Shown here: piece by piece, positions 1 to 8,317 of the stretch
Layout of the letters: every line of letters begins with the position of its first letter
Numbering within the stretch: the first letter of the stretch is position 1
NCBI GenBank assembly: GCA_963599445.1
Contig: CAVBWZ010000007.1
Span: forward strand, 86,419 to 150,418
DNA from: UBA9732 sp963599445
GTDB lineage: Bacteria; Spirochaetota; Spirochaetia; Sphaerochaetales; Sphaerochaetaceae
Reading direction: 5' to 3'
Length of the DNA stretch: 64,000 nucleotides
Position numbers and translations under genes: made by a program
The notes under the pieces: generated by a model
The model's database searches: none
Told to the model about the DNA's origin: nothing
What the model saw: the letters and a program-made list of their open reading frames with translations, nothing else

Positions 1-596
1 TTTGTGTCATTCCATGCAAACAGGACATTGACCATGTTGTTCTTGGTTGGATTGTTTACAACCCTACACAATCTTTCAGGTCTGTTCTTGGTTCGCTGCA
101 TCAGGAATTCATAGTTATGGGAAAACCCAGAGATACCAGAAAACTGGACATTGTCGGTGTAGTAGACATCCCTTGCAAAGAAATAAGACTGAAGATTCTC
201 CACAAACGACGAAGAAGCTTTTCCTCTTGCTGTCATAAACATATCATCTACAGCCATAATCGCTTGAACAAACATATGCTTTCTTTGAGGAAAGGATTTT
301 GAGTCCGCTTTAGCGGTCAAGCAAAGACCTTCCAAAGAAACACCATACCTGTTCAAAAGAAATTTAAGACTAGCTTTCCGAGAAGAATTTAATGATGACA
401 TATTCAAATTGGACAAGGTGAAGCCATCATCCGTAAAGTACACAACATCACCTTCCAGCTTTACATAAAACTGAATATAATCATTTGAATTGTCAAGAAA
501 AGGAGTTGTAATTTCATAATAGTTTTCAACATCTTCAACAGTTATCTCTTTTCGCAACCATTGAGTATAGTCATCAATCAGTTTTTCGATTTCCAT
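1..596 (-). CDS. DUF1828/DUF1829 protein, C-terminus outside window
   Basis: The reading frame is open from an ATG at 596 to the window edge, so the C-terminus is missing. A strong ribosome-binding site (AAAAGGAGG) stands 5 bases before the ATG. The N-terminal 75 residues have the DUF1828 look (EITTPFLDNSNDYIQFYV, then TDDGFTLSNL), followed by a DUF1829-like part. The family is usually found near phage, plasmid or defence genes; its biochemical role is not established. It is the last visible gene of a minus-strand run with the DUF6978-like and DUF4314-like genes. Base composition is A+T-rich like the rest of the left island. The family call rests on motif memory, not on a search. Confidence 0.75.
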   Translation of the reverse strand, partial: MEIEKLIDDYTQWLRKEITVEDVENYYEITTPFLDNSNDYIQFYVKLEGDVVYFTDDGFTLSNLNMSSLNSSRKASLKFLLNRYGVSLEGLCLTAKADSKSFPQRKHMFVQAIMAVDDMFMTARGKASSSFVENLQSYFFARDVYYTDNVQFSGISGFSHNYEFLMQRTKNRPERLCRVVNNPTKNNMVNVLFAWNDT

Positions 597-626
597 AACA
601 ACCTCCTTTTTCCAATACTATAAAGT

Positions 627-1073
627 TTAAAACAAATCGGGCTGATATTGAATATCTGGTTTCTTCACGACATGGAATCTATCTAAAAACATGACCGTAT
701 TCTCAACAAACAACTCACTATTGATATCTTCTGCAGGGTATGCAATCTCTCTTCCATTTGATTCCGATAACACATGCCAATGAGAGCCCTTGATTATCGT
801 TCCGTCTGGATTCGTATGCTTGTTTCCTGGATTGATATGCAGTTCCAACAACGGAATTTTCTTAAAGCTAACCAGAGCGCCAAGATTGTATTTCCTAGCA
901 TTGATGCTTCCTCTATAGATTCTTACATCAAATACATCCTTTCCATTTTCACCTTGGACTTGAAAAATCTCGGCCTTGCCTGGTAATGGAAAGTAAACTG
1001 TCTCTTTTAGAGTTTCTTTGAGCATTCCAAGCATTTCTTCGATTTCATGCTGCTTGATATCTCTATTGAACAT
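627..1073 (-). CDS. DUF6978-like protein
   Basis: 148 residues, no signal peptide or membrane segment. It is a small all-beta-looking protein with a conserved-looking core around residues 70-110 (LLELHINPGNKHTNPDG, then GSHWHVLSE) that suggests a metal- or ligand-binding His cluster. The pattern resembles DUF6978 proteins, which often sit beside DUF1828 genes as here (31 bp apart, same strand). Function is unknown; a two-gene toxin-antitoxin or anti-phage pair is possible but unproven. The Shine-Dalgarno is weak (AGG 8 bases before the ATG). The gene itself is more certain than the family name. Confidence 0.65.
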   Translation of the reverse strand: MFNRDIKQHEIEEMLGMLKETLKETVYFPLPGKAEIFQVQGENGKDVFDVRIYRGSINARKYNLGALVSFKKIPLLELHINPGNKHTNPDGTIIKGSHWHVLSESNGREIAYPAEDINSELFVENTVMFLDRFHVVKKPDIQYQPDLF

Positions 1074-1174
1074 ATAGAACCTATTCTAATTAAAACTCCT
1101 CAAAAGCCTTTGAAGCAGCTCGAGGAGACATCGAGACAATGAACCAAATGAAGAAGCTTGATCCTACCAATTGT
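1074..1174. other. Gap between DUF4314-like and DUF6978-like genes
   Basis: About 100 bases. A 13-codon minus-strand frame starting with ATG near 1136 is present but lacks a ribosome-binding site and is not called. I see no terminator or repeat. Confidence 0.4.
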
Positions 1175-1348
1175 TTATTGTCTGACAACTTCAAACATAT
1201 CTTGCCCAGGTATCACAGCCAAACCTCCCCAAGTACCATGTAGGTGTCCCATATCATCAACGTGTTTGACTACTCCTTTTCTTCCTCGGTATTGGGGCTC
1301 TCCTTCCATTCTGATTATACGAATCTCTTTGTTAATGAACTTATCCAT
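1175..1348 (-). CDS. Small DUF4314-like protein
   Basis: 57 codons read from ATG at 1348 to TAA at 1175, preceded by a strong GGAGGTGA ribosome-binding site 2-3 bases upstream. The peptide starts MDKFINKEIRIIRMEGEP and ends in GQDMFEVV. Residues 20-52 (RGRKGVVKHVDDMGHLHGTW, then GGLAVIPGQD) have the SH3-like barrel pattern of DUF4314, a small accessory family common in mobile elements of Firmicutes. It heads the minus-strand run leading into the DUF6978-like and DUF1828 genes. It is below the length usually reported by ORF callers. Function unknown. Confidence 0.6.
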   Translation of the reverse strand: MDKFINKEIRIIRMEGEPQYRGRKGVVKHVDDMGHLHGTWGGLAVIPGQDMFEVVRQ

Positions 1349-1399
1349 ATTCACCTCCGGTAAATCTAATTACAAGATAATTCGCCTTTAATTAAAAAT

Positions 1400-1428
1400 A
1401 ATCTTGCTGCCGCATCAACAGCAAGATT
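1400..1428 (-). terminator. Rho-independent terminator of the ImmA/XRE operon
   Basis: Perfect 10-bp stem (1400-1409 with 1419-1428) around a 9-nt loop. Read on the minus strand it is followed by ATTTTTAATT. It overlaps the stop codon of the ImmA-type gene and separates that operon from the DUF4314-like gene downstream. Confidence 0.8.
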
Positions 1429-2086
1429 ACAGCAAATTGCGTTCCTCCAAGCGAATCATAACTGACTGCTTGGAAACATCAAATAAATCTGCTAATCCGT
1501 AAATTGCCTGCCAGTTATCTCTTCCATATACAATATCATATTGACTTGCAGCTTCGATGAAGGTTACCTTTGGCATCAGGATTCTTGGGGCTATACCAAT
1601 AGCCTGTCCTTCCATGATATTCTCGTCCTTTGTTGCATAGGGAAGTTGGCTCACATGACACTTACAGAATCGAGCCATTCTTGACATAGTAAACTTCTGC
1701 ATTTTGTAGTACATCCGATGTTTATACCAATGCACACATTCATGAGCCAAAGTATTGTGTTTGCATCCGACATTTGTCTTTTTAACTGCCTCAGGATCAA
1801 TCAGAACAGTTTTTCGCTTGAATACTTTGGTATCATACAGACCCTCTTCGGGATTATATATTTCCATCGCTCCATCTGTAAAAATAGTGGCACCATAAAT
1901 ATCGGCTTCTTCAGAAAGACAAACATACTGTACTTTCAATCCCATGTCCGCTGCTATTTTTTCGATAGGTATCGCCATAGGGCGCTTCAACGCCTCCGGA
2001 CAATATTCCTCAAGAAACTGCTCTGCCACCTTGTCATATTCAGATGGAGGGATGAACGGGATAAGGTTGTTCATGTTATAGTTCAT
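1427..2086 (-). CDS. ImmA/IrrE-family metallopeptidase
   Basis: 219 residues. The zinc-protease motif HECVH (residues 115-119, in TLAHECVHW) identifies the ImmA/IrrE family. Members cleave a partner XRE-type repressor, as ImmA does for ICEBs1 and IrrE for DdrO, and so relieve repression on DNA damage or another cue. The gene overlaps the XRE gene by an ATGA-type junction at 2086, so the two are translationally coupled, the typical repressor/protease arrangement. Inference: it inactivates the neighbouring XRE protein and derepresses the genes carrying TACGC-N6-GCGTA operators, including the nuclease operon at 4.1-9.2 kb. Confidence 0.88.
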   Translation of the reverse strand: MNYNMNNLIPFIPPSEYDKVAEQFLEEYCPEALKRPMAIPIEKIAADMGLKVQYVCLSEEADIYGATIFTDGAMEIYNPEEGLYDTKVFKRKTVLIDPEAVKKTNVGCKHNTLAHECVHWYKHRMYYKMQKFTMSRMARFCKCHVSQLPYATKDENIMEGQAIGIAPRILMPKVTFIEAASQYDIVYGRDNWQAIYGLADLFDVSKQSVMIRLEERNLL

Positions 2087-2463
2087 TAATTGTCTCCATT
2101 TCTCCGATCAATGATTTTGTTAACTTCTTGCCAAAAGTCATCGCCGAGATTGCTATTTCTTGCTCGTCTAAGTGCAACACGTGCAGTAGGGATGTCTTCA
2201 CCCATGATATACTCAGGAAGATCTGGGGATACCTGATTTCTTTCCCTACCTGCGAGGTCAAACATTTCATCACGCTCTTCTTCGTCCAAATTCAGAGCAT
2301 CAGCCAATGCAGCAAGGCCATCAATATCTGGCGGGTTACGTCGTCCCTTAATAATATCAGAAAGATATGTTACAGACACTCCTAACTTTTCTGCTATCGG
2401 TTTCAACTTAACGTCTTTTTCAATGCGCTTCTGTGCGATATATGCACCAAATTCTCCTGCCAT
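2086..2463 (-). CDS. XRE-family transcriptional repressor
   Basis: 125 residues with an N-terminal helix-turn-helix of the Cro/CI type (LGVSVTYLSDIIKG near residues 28-41) and an acidic C-terminal tail likely to dimerise or be the target of the downstream ImmA protease. ATG 2463 is preceded by AAAGGAG. A consensus sigma-70 promoter (2505-2533) lies just upstream, and the inverted repeat at 2484-2499 covers its start-site region, which predicts negative autoregulation. The same operator recurs in front of the nuclease operon about 7 kb away, so this protein may act as the controller of the restriction-like system. Confidence 0.88.
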   Translation of the reverse strand: MAGEFGAYIAQKRIEKDVKLKPIAEKLGVSVTYLSDIIKGRRNPPDIDGLAALADALNLDEEERDEMFDLAGRERNQVSPDLPEYIMGEDIPTARVALRRARNSNLGDDFWQEVNKIIDRRNGDN

Positions 2464-2483
2464 ATTTTTTCTCCTTTCGCTGT

Positions 2484-2499
2484 TACGCTTTTTTGCGTA
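2484..2499. promoter_or_regulatory. Operator TACGC-N6-GCGTA at the XRE promoter
   Basis: Inverted repeat TACGC, six Ts, GCGTA. It sits 5 bp downstream of the -10 box of the minus-strand promoter, where a repressor would block initiation. The same half-sites with the same 6-bp spacing occur at 9383-9398 and, with one mismatch, at 9306-9321. Confidence 0.75.
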
Positions 2500-2504
2500 T
2501 TCCT

Positions 2505-2533
2505 GTTATACATATAAGTTGTTGCGCTGTCAA
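2505..2533 (-). promoter_or_regulatory. Sigma-70 promoter for XRE-ImmA operon
   Basis: On the minus strand TTGACA (2533-2528), 17-bp spacer, TATAAC (2510-2505). It is about 40 bp upstream of the XRE start codon. Confidence 0.8.
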
Positions 2534-2573
2534 GCTGTATTCAGAATTATTTTCACAATCTTGATTTTGGGCA

Positions 2574-2602
2574 TTGCTTTTTCAAGAGCTATATGCTATA
2601 CT
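2574..2602 (+). promoter_or_regulatory. Probable promoter of the cytosine methyltransferase
   Basis: TTGCTT (2574-2579), 17-bp spacer, TATACT (2597-2602), 32 bp before the methyltransferase ATG. No TACGC-N6-GCGTA operator is seen here, so methylation may be expressed constitutively while the nuclease operon is repressed. Confidence 0.6.
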
Positions 2603-2634
2603 AAAATCCGCAATAATCTGAAGGGAGATTGTCT

Positions 2635-4089
2635 ATGTCTACACATGGTGGAAAAAGGGAAGGGTCTGGTCGTACCCCGCTACCTGAAGATCGAAAAAAA
2701 GTAGCAAAGACCATCTATATCTCTCCCACCTTGCAGAGTGATATAGAACAATATGCTCAGGGCAGTAACTTTTCTGAAAAGTGTACAGATTTATTAACTA
2801 CCCAAATTGAACGCAGAAAACGCATTTCGGATCGTACCGTTAAGTTTATTGACTTGTTTGCAGGTCTTGGCGGCATACGCCTGGGATTTGAAGCTGCTTT
2901 CAAGAAAAAAGGGTTCAACCCTGTTTGTGTATTCAGTAGCGAAATCAAAGACTACGCAATAAAAGCCTATAAAAAATACTATAAAGAAGAAGAGATTGCA
3001 GGCGATATTACCAAAATTCCTGCCAGTGACATTGAAAATTTTGATTTTCTCTTGGCTGGATTTCCGTGTCAACCATTCTCAGCTGCCGGATTGGGATTAG
3101 GATTTGATGATACCCGAGGAACACTCTTCTTTGAAATTGAAAGAATTCTAAAAGAGAAAAAACCGTATGGATTCCTCTTAGAAAATGTTGAAGGTCTCAT
3201 GAACCATGACGGTGGTCGTACACTTTCTATCATTGTCGATCATCTCAAAAAACTGGGGTACTATGTGTCTTACCGCTTGATTGATAGCCAGTATTTCGGT
3301 CTGGCTCAATCCAGAAAGCGTGTATATATTGTTGGCTCTAAAGACGCTCACATTTCATTAGACAACTTCGACGAGCGTACCTCTGTTCTTGGTGATATTC
3401 TGGAAACCGGACTTCCAACTGTTGATTCCACTTTTACACAAAAATTGTTTGCTCACTTCACACCTGATCAGGTGGTTGGTAGAGCAATCAAAGACAAACG
3501 CGGTGGTGCTGATAACATACATAGCTGGGAGATTGGTCTCAAAGGGGATACAACTGAAGAACAAACACAGTTTCTTAACCTCCTTCTGTTGGAACGAAGA
3601 AAACGCAAATGGGCTGCCGAAATCGGTATTGATTGGATGGACGGAATGCCACTGACCGAGCAACAAATCTCTACTTTTTTCCCTCGAGAAAATCTCAAGG
3701 AATTTCTGGACGAGCTGGTCGATATGGGTTACCTCACATTAGAGTACCCTCGAAAGAAAAAGAATGGCAGACGCGTTCCCGATGAAACAAAACCGAAGGG
3801 ATATAACATCGTTGCTGGAAAGCTTTCATTTGAATTTACCAAGATTCTTGATCCCCAAGCATTGGCACCTACACTGGTGGCTATGGATGTATCTCATCTT
3901 GGAATTATTGATGGAAATGGTATTCGCAGATTATCTATCAGAGAAGGCCAAAGACTTTGCGGTTTTCCAGAAGATTACGATCTATCATTTCTAAAAGAAA
4001 GTGAAGCGTTTGACTTGCTTGGTAACACAGTATGTGTGCCGGTCATCGAAGCTGTTGCAGAACGTCTTGCAGATATGTATAACAACTAA
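2635..4089 (+). CDS. DNA cytosine-5 methyltransferase
   Basis: 484 residues from ATG 2635, chosen because AAGGGAGA lies 7 bases upstream; an in-frame TTG two codons earlier is less likely. Residues 1-65 are a basic N-terminal extension (GGKREGSGRTP) followed by a ribbon-helix-helix-like stretch, unusual for a type II enzyme. The m5C methyltransferase motifs follow in order: FIDLFAGLGG (about 71-80), GFPCQPFSAAG with the catalytic Cys (about 145), ENVEG, SQYFGLAQSRKRVYIVG, RLSIREGQRLCGFP and LLGNTVCVPV. The stretch between motifs VIII and IX is the target-recognition region. It is divergent from XRE and convergent with the DUF3883-helicase-ParB-nuclease operon, and likely protects the host from that nuclease. 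Confidence 0.93.
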   Translation: MSTHGGKREGSGRTPLPEDRKKVAKTIYISPTLQSDIEQYAQGSNFSEKCTDLLTTQIERRKRISDRTVKFIDLFAGLGGIRLGFEAAFKKKGFNPVCVFSSEIKDYAIKAYKKYYKEEEIAGDITKIPASDIENFDFLLAGFPCQPFSAAGLGLGFDDTRGTLFFEIERILKEKKPYGFLLENVEGLMNHDGGRTLSIIVDHLKKLGYYVSYRLIDSQYFGLAQSRKRVYIVGSKDAHISLDNFDERTSVLGDILETGLPTVDSTFTQKLFAHFTPDQVVGRAIKDKRGGADNIHSWEIGLKGDTTEEQTQFLNLLLLERRKRKWAAEIGIDWMDGMPLTEQQISTFFPRENLKEFLDELVDMGYLTLEYPRKKKNGRRVPDETKPKGYNIVAGKLSFEFTKILDPQALAPTLVAMDVSHLGIIDGNGIRRLSIREGQRLCGFPEDYDLSFLKESEAFDLLGNTVCVPVIEAVAERLADMYNN

Positions 4090-4102
4090 ATATCAGATTG
4101 TA

Positions 4103-4136
4103 CAGGGCATAGAAATCACTCTATGCCCTGGTTTTA
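4103..4136 (+). terminator. Terminator after the methyltransferase
   Basis: Perfect 10-bp stem (4103-4112 with 4121-4130), 8-nt loop, followed by GTTTTAT. It fills the 44-bp gap between the convergent methyltransferase and DUF3883 genes. Confidence 0.8.
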
Positions 4137-5069
4137 TATCCGTTGTACTTTATATGAAGCGGTGTTAACGAGCCAGCTATCATCAGAAAAAATCACATTA
4201 TATGGATCTTGAATGTACTGTGGCTGATATCCTGGTTCTCCGATACGAGTATAGTCGACTAAGCAAAGAACATATTTATCACCCTTCTGCTTCGCAATGT
4301 CACATTCGTTTTCTGACCAATAGAAATGCGGCTTGCCCAAATAACATTTCACTTCTAAAAACCTATCGTATTTATCGCTACTCTCCGAAGCATAGGAAAC
4401 TATATCATAGCCTGCAGCCACATCAAAGTCCGATATTCTTTTGATTTTATGAGTCTTTCCAGGAATACGATTCCTCTCTAATTTTAGAACAAATTCTTCT
4501 GCTTCCAAGCCTCGCTTACTTTGTTCTTCCTGCTGTTTCAACAGTTGATCCAAAGTAAATTTCTTTCTGCGCTCTTTCAAGTCCTTGGCAAATATACTTT
4601 CGTAGTAATCGGCAACACCAATTTCACCGTTTTTCTCCTTTTCAAGTGCCCCGGCAAGAGTAAGAAAGTTACGTATCGCGGCATACGCCAATGGAAACGC
4701 AGAACGCTTAATACTTAGATGTCCCTTTTCTGCATCAAACACCAATGTGTCCTGATCAAAAATACCATCTTCAATCATCTTAGCCAAACACAGCTGCACA
4801 ACTTCGTTGATGGTATCCTCACGGCTTTTTGCACATAACCGATTTATGTAGTCAGTCGGGATAACAGAATTCTCTGTTATCCCGACCAACTTAAGATATT
4901 CCAGAAAAGCAATCGCACCAGAACAATTTACCGTAATACCATTTTCCATGGCACAACGGTTATTGATTTCAGATCTACTGACTTTGCTTTTTCCGAAAAG
5001 AATTGACAGTAAAAACAACAGACCATCAATATTCCCTATAGAATTACACCTTTTTAGTTCTATTAACAT
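4134..5069 (-). CDS. DUF3883-domain PD-(D/E)xK protein
   Basis: 311 residues, no signal peptide. The N-terminal 180 residues are helical and unassigned. Residues about 200-290 match the DUF3883 (NOV C-terminal-like) fold: AGYDIVSYAS, then RFLEVKCY, then FYWSENE, giving the D...ExK core of a PD-(D/E)xK nuclease. DUF3883 domains are frequent in restriction and DISARM/ParB-type defence loci. Last gene of the minus-strand operon; its start overlaps the helicase stop region by 26 bp, implying coupled translation. It could be a second nuclease or a DNA-recognition subunit for the helicase. Confidence 0.82.
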   Translation of the reverse strand: MLIELKRCNSIGNIDGLLFLLSILFGKSKVSRSEINNRCAMENGITVNCSGAIAFLEYLKLVGITENSVIPTDYINRLCAKSREDTINEVVQLCLAKMIEDGIFDQDTLVFDAEKGHLSIKRSAFPLAYAAIRNFLTLAGALEKEKNGEIGVADYYESIFAKDLKERRKKFTLDQLLKQQEEQSKRGLEAEEFVLKLERNRIPGKTHKIKRISDFDVAAGYDIVSYASESSDKYDRFLEVKCYLGKPHFYWSENECDIAKQKGDKYVLCLVDYTRIGEPGYQPQYIQDPYNVIFSDDSWLVNTASYKVQRI

Positions 5070-7002
5070 ACTCTGCTATTAAGGCGGCAATATCTTCATC
5101 TCCTGTATCCAACTCTGCATTGTTAAACAATGGAATCGGCATCCTTTCAATGATTTCTCTGAGCCTTGTCTCCTTTGCTATTAGTCTGTCATGGATGACC
5201 TGATCGACCGAATTTTCTGAAAGCAAGTAGTAGTAATTGGTTTCTATGCCGGGTTTCAGACCATATCGGTGAATTCTATCCTTTGACTGGATAAAATGTG
5301 CCGCATTAAAGCTACGCTCAATGTAGATTGCATTGTGGCAAACCTTGTGTAAAGAGATAGATTCCGAAACAGCGAACGGGTTAGCAATGATGACTTTGAA
5401 TGACGAGTCCGATTTATGGAAGTCAGCGATAATTTTCTCTCGTGTTTCAATGGTCTCGTCATCATCATCACCCGTTGCTACCGGAGTAGCACCGTAAAGC
5501 GTTCTACAACTGATTCCTTGCGATAGAAGATATGCTTCAAAATCAAGGATGTTTTTAACATAGATAGCCCATACAACGACTTTGCCACCTCCGGCAATAA
5601 TCTGCTCTATAAGCTCTTTCGCTTTCACAAATTTAGCAGGTGTTTCCGTCTTAGAATACTGCAAAATTTCCTTAATGAGTGCGTCATCCTCGGCAACGGC
5701 ATCAGGATCAAACCCACCGTAATCAACAAAATTCTTCAGAGGAATACTGAGAAGGTCGGGATTCGTGGAAGCTTGCATCATTCTAATCAAACGTGCTTTT
5801 ACAAGATCCTGCTTAAAACCACTGTCTTTGTTTGAAACGATATCAGTCATGTACTTCTTCTCAATGATATCGTAAATGCGTCTCTGCGTTTCTCCCATTG
5901 GGACAATAATCGGAGCATTTTCCACTGCTTCTGGAATTCCAAGGTCACTCTTTTTGACCCTGATGAAGAAGGGCTCGACAGATTTCAGCAGAGTATCAAC
6001 ACGAGGATCGGCATCGGCCTTGCTCATATCCTTTAACTGATAAACCTCGAACGGAATAACTTTCTTGGTCGGCCATATGAACTTATAGAGATTATACAAA
6101 TCTTCGTATCCGTTAGGCGCAGGGGTTCCAGTCAGCACGACACGCGCAGAACAGTAGGTGGCTATCTCCAAAACACCAGATGCAGTGATGCCACCATTGG
6201 TGTTTTTAATCTTATGAGCCTCGTCAAGAACAACCATAACTTTATTGTTACGGAGAAAGTAAATCAGTTCTTCTTTCAGCTTCGGAACGGAAGCATAAGA
6301 AAGCAATGTGATTTTTGCAGGGTCAAGGGAATACAAATACTGTTTTTTCTCCTCGACATCAACCTGCCCGTTTAATCTTTTGGTTGACGGTTTTTCGCCA
6401 AAACACTCCTCATACTCTAATTCCCACGGACCAAAAGCGCTCAGAGGGGAGATGATAAGCAATTTATCTACATATTTGATGTCCGATGGGTCAAGATTGG
6501 AAAGATACGCAAACGCACCGTAAACCACACTGGTTTTACCAGCACCTGGCACGGAGAAGTTACACGCATTCTGGGCAAAGGCAAGATGATACGCAGACAG
6601 AAGCTGTAACTGGTACAGACTTCTGTTGCGTAAGTTAGTGCTCACAGAATCAACAAACGCTGCAAAATCCTCTTTCTCACAATGGTTATCACGAATCAGA
6701 CGTGCCTTTTCGGCAAAATCAGAAAACTTTTGTTCTTCCATTGCATATTGATTTACAGCCTCTGAAACATTACCTGAGTACACTAACTCAGCCGAGATAT
6801 ACTCGCAGATTTTTTTCAATCGGTCGATGCTTTTATTAATATCATCCTCTGTGGTAATAACAATCGCATCGTCCGTCCGAGTGAACTGCAATGTATCTTT
6901 CAGATATCGAGTTGCACGCCTATTGCCAAAGATTGCGTCTATATCTCCTGTAACCGTGAGAATACTGCTATTTTCATTCGATTCAAGACACAATTTTCTC
7001 AT
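5044..7002 (-). CDS. SNF2-like superfamily 2 helicase/ATPase
   Basis: 652 residues. Helicase motifs are visible in order: motif I PGAGKTSVVYGA (GAGKT at 153-157), motif II DEAHKIKN, motif III VVLTGTPAPNG, and the C-terminal RecA-like domain with IIANPFAVSESISLHK and motif VI QSKDRIHRYG. Such SNF2/DEAD ATPases translocate on double-stranded DNA and power type I, type III, DISARM and related restriction complexes. The first 130 residues are unassigned. It lies 14 bp after the ParB-like gene and overlaps the DUF3883 gene. Inference: it is the motor of the nuclease arm, unusual for a system whose methyltransferase is a single m5C enzyme. Confidence 0.88.
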   Translation of the reverse strand: MRKLCLESNENSSILTVTGDIDAIFGNRRATRYLKDTLQFTRTDDAIVITTEDDINKSIDRLKKICEYISAELVYSGNVSEAVNQYAMEEQKFSDFAEKARLIRDNHCEKEDFAAFVDSVSTNLRNRSLYQLQLLSAYHLAFAQNACNFSVPGAGKTSVVYGAFAYLSNLDPSDIKYVDKLLIISPLSAFGPWELEYEECFGEKPSTKRLNGQVDVEEKKQYLYSLDPAKITLLSYASVPKLKEELIYFLRNNKVMVVLDEAHKIKNTNGGITASGVLEIATYCSARVVLTGTPAPNGYEDLYNLYKFIWPTKKVIPFEVYQLKDMSKADADPRVDTLLKSVEPFFIRVKKSDLGIPEAVENAPIIVPMGETQRRIYDIIEKKYMTDIVSNKDSGFKQDLVKARLIRMMQASTNPDLLSIPLKNFVDYGGFDPDAVAEDDALIKEILQYSKTETPAKFVKAKELIEQIIAGGGKVVVWAIYVKNILDFEAYLLSQGISCRTLYGATPVATGDDDDETIETREKIIADFHKSDSSFKVIIANPFAVSESISLHKVCHNAIYIERSFNAAHFIQSKDRIHRYGLKPGIETNYYYLLSENSVDQVIHDRLIAKETRLREIIERMPIPLFNNAELDTGDEDIAALIAEYVNRTKKV

Positions 7003-7016
7003 ATACTACGCTTCCT

Positions 7017-8303
7017 TTACATTCCCAGAATTTCCTTGAATCTGGCAACCATCTCATCCAGAGTCTGAACGCAACCACGGACACTGGATTCCTCGGTAAA
7101 ACCAGGCTGGTCGACATCAACTACTTCAAGCGCCTGACAGGCCTTGATCAACTGCTGTAGAGGCTTTGCGGCATTAGCATGGTTGTTCAACTTATCAAGG
7201 CTCTGTACATAGTTATCTTCAAACTCATCGTCGACCTTCTGCTTCCACTTCTTGTCACGAGCATTAAGGGCACGGCCAAGATCAGGCGGATTGGTTGCCA
7301 TGATATCTTCAACGCTGTCTTCCTCAATCTCATCCGTTACTGCAAAATGATTATCACGGAACTGCTCCCAAACTTCTTGCTTTGCAAAGAAGCTGGAGGC
7401 CGGCTTCTTTGTAGTAGGTGCGGTAATGATATTACGGAACAGGGTCTGCTCAAAACTTGCTCTGATATAATCAAAGGCAATCAATTTTAAATCTGCCACA
7501 TCGGCATCAGGATCATATGCCCACATCGAAGGAACACCTGCTTTGTATTTTTTAAGGGCAGAGTCCAGTTTCAAAAAAGAGTCCTCATTCTTATCAAGCT
7601 GTGTGTACATACCAGAGTAACCATACTCGTCAAGATAATCATCCATCAAACGCAGTGCGGACAACATAGTTCTGATTTCTCCCGGCTTAGAATCCATCAT
7701 GCCTGCGATATCATCATCGGTGAAGCCTTCGTCCTTCAAGTCCTTGCACTTAAGGTACTTTTCAATCGGATTATAGTCGACCTTGGCATCTTCGCCCATC
7801 TGGTAGGTGGTCTCCAACGCCAGAATTTCCTTCTTATCTGCGTCTTCCGGCAAGATGATGGCAATGAAATATCTGCAGTGACTCTTCTCGTTATACGAGA
7901 TATTGGTGTCCGCCATAATATTGTTCAAAAGGCTTGCGCGGCGGTTGCCATCAATAATGATACCATCCGCCGTAACAATACCATGCTTTTGCTGATGCTC
8001 CTTCAGCAGACGTTCCTTGGTCTTCTTGTTTGCATCTGGCTTGGATTCCCACAGGAACTTCTCAATAAGAGCCTTATCGTCTGCATCCTCCGGGTCAAGG
8101 GTATGGTTCTGCCTTTCATAGGACTTCACTACGCTACCAATACGACCGTTATAGGGATTGTAGACAAGATATTCGAGCGGAATTGCATATGCGTTCAGAA
8201 TAATGATACCCCCATGATAGGTAATGGGGATACCAGTACGGCAAGCTGTTTCAGGGTGATCAGTAAATTCTTTCAACTTTGCTTTTCTCTCAGCAGCGTT
8301 CAT
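7017..8303 (-). CDS. ParB/sulfiredoxin-fold protein
   Basis: 428 residues from ATG 8303; a GGAGGA box 6 bases upstream favours this over an ATG six codons earlier, which would place that box inside the coding region. Residues about 40-130 have the ParB-like N-terminal pattern, with GIIIDGNRRASLL (DGNRR at 118-122) corresponding to the DGxxR motif of ParB, DndB and SspE-type proteins, which bind or hydrolyse nucleotides. The remaining 300 residues are mostly helical and unassigned. It stands 14 bp after the nuclease gene and 14 bp before the helicase. Inference: a nucleotide-dependent switch or DNA-modification sensor inside the defence complex. Confidence 0.78.
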   Translation of the reverse strand: MNAAERKAKLKEFTDHPETACRTGIPITYHGGIIILNAYAIPLEYLVYNPYNGRIGSVVKSYERQNHTLDPEDADDKALIEKFLWESKPDANKKTKERLLKEHQQKHGIVTADGIIIDGNRRASLLNNIMADTNISYNEKSHCRYFIAIILPEDADKKEILALETTYQMGEDAKVDYNPIEKYLKCKDLKDEGFTDDDIAGMMDSKPGEIRTMLSALRLMDDYLDEYGYSGMYTQLDKNEDSFLKLDSALKKYKAGVPSMWAYDPDADVADLKLIAFDYIRASFEQTLFRNIITAPTTKKPASSFFAKQEVWEQFRDNHFAVTDEIEEDSVEDIMATNPPDLGRALNARDKKWKQKVDDEFEDNYVQSLDKLNNHANAAKPLQQLIKACQALEVVDVDQPGFTEESSVRGCVQTLDEMVARFKEILGM

Positions 8304-8317
8304 AATAAATCCTCCAA

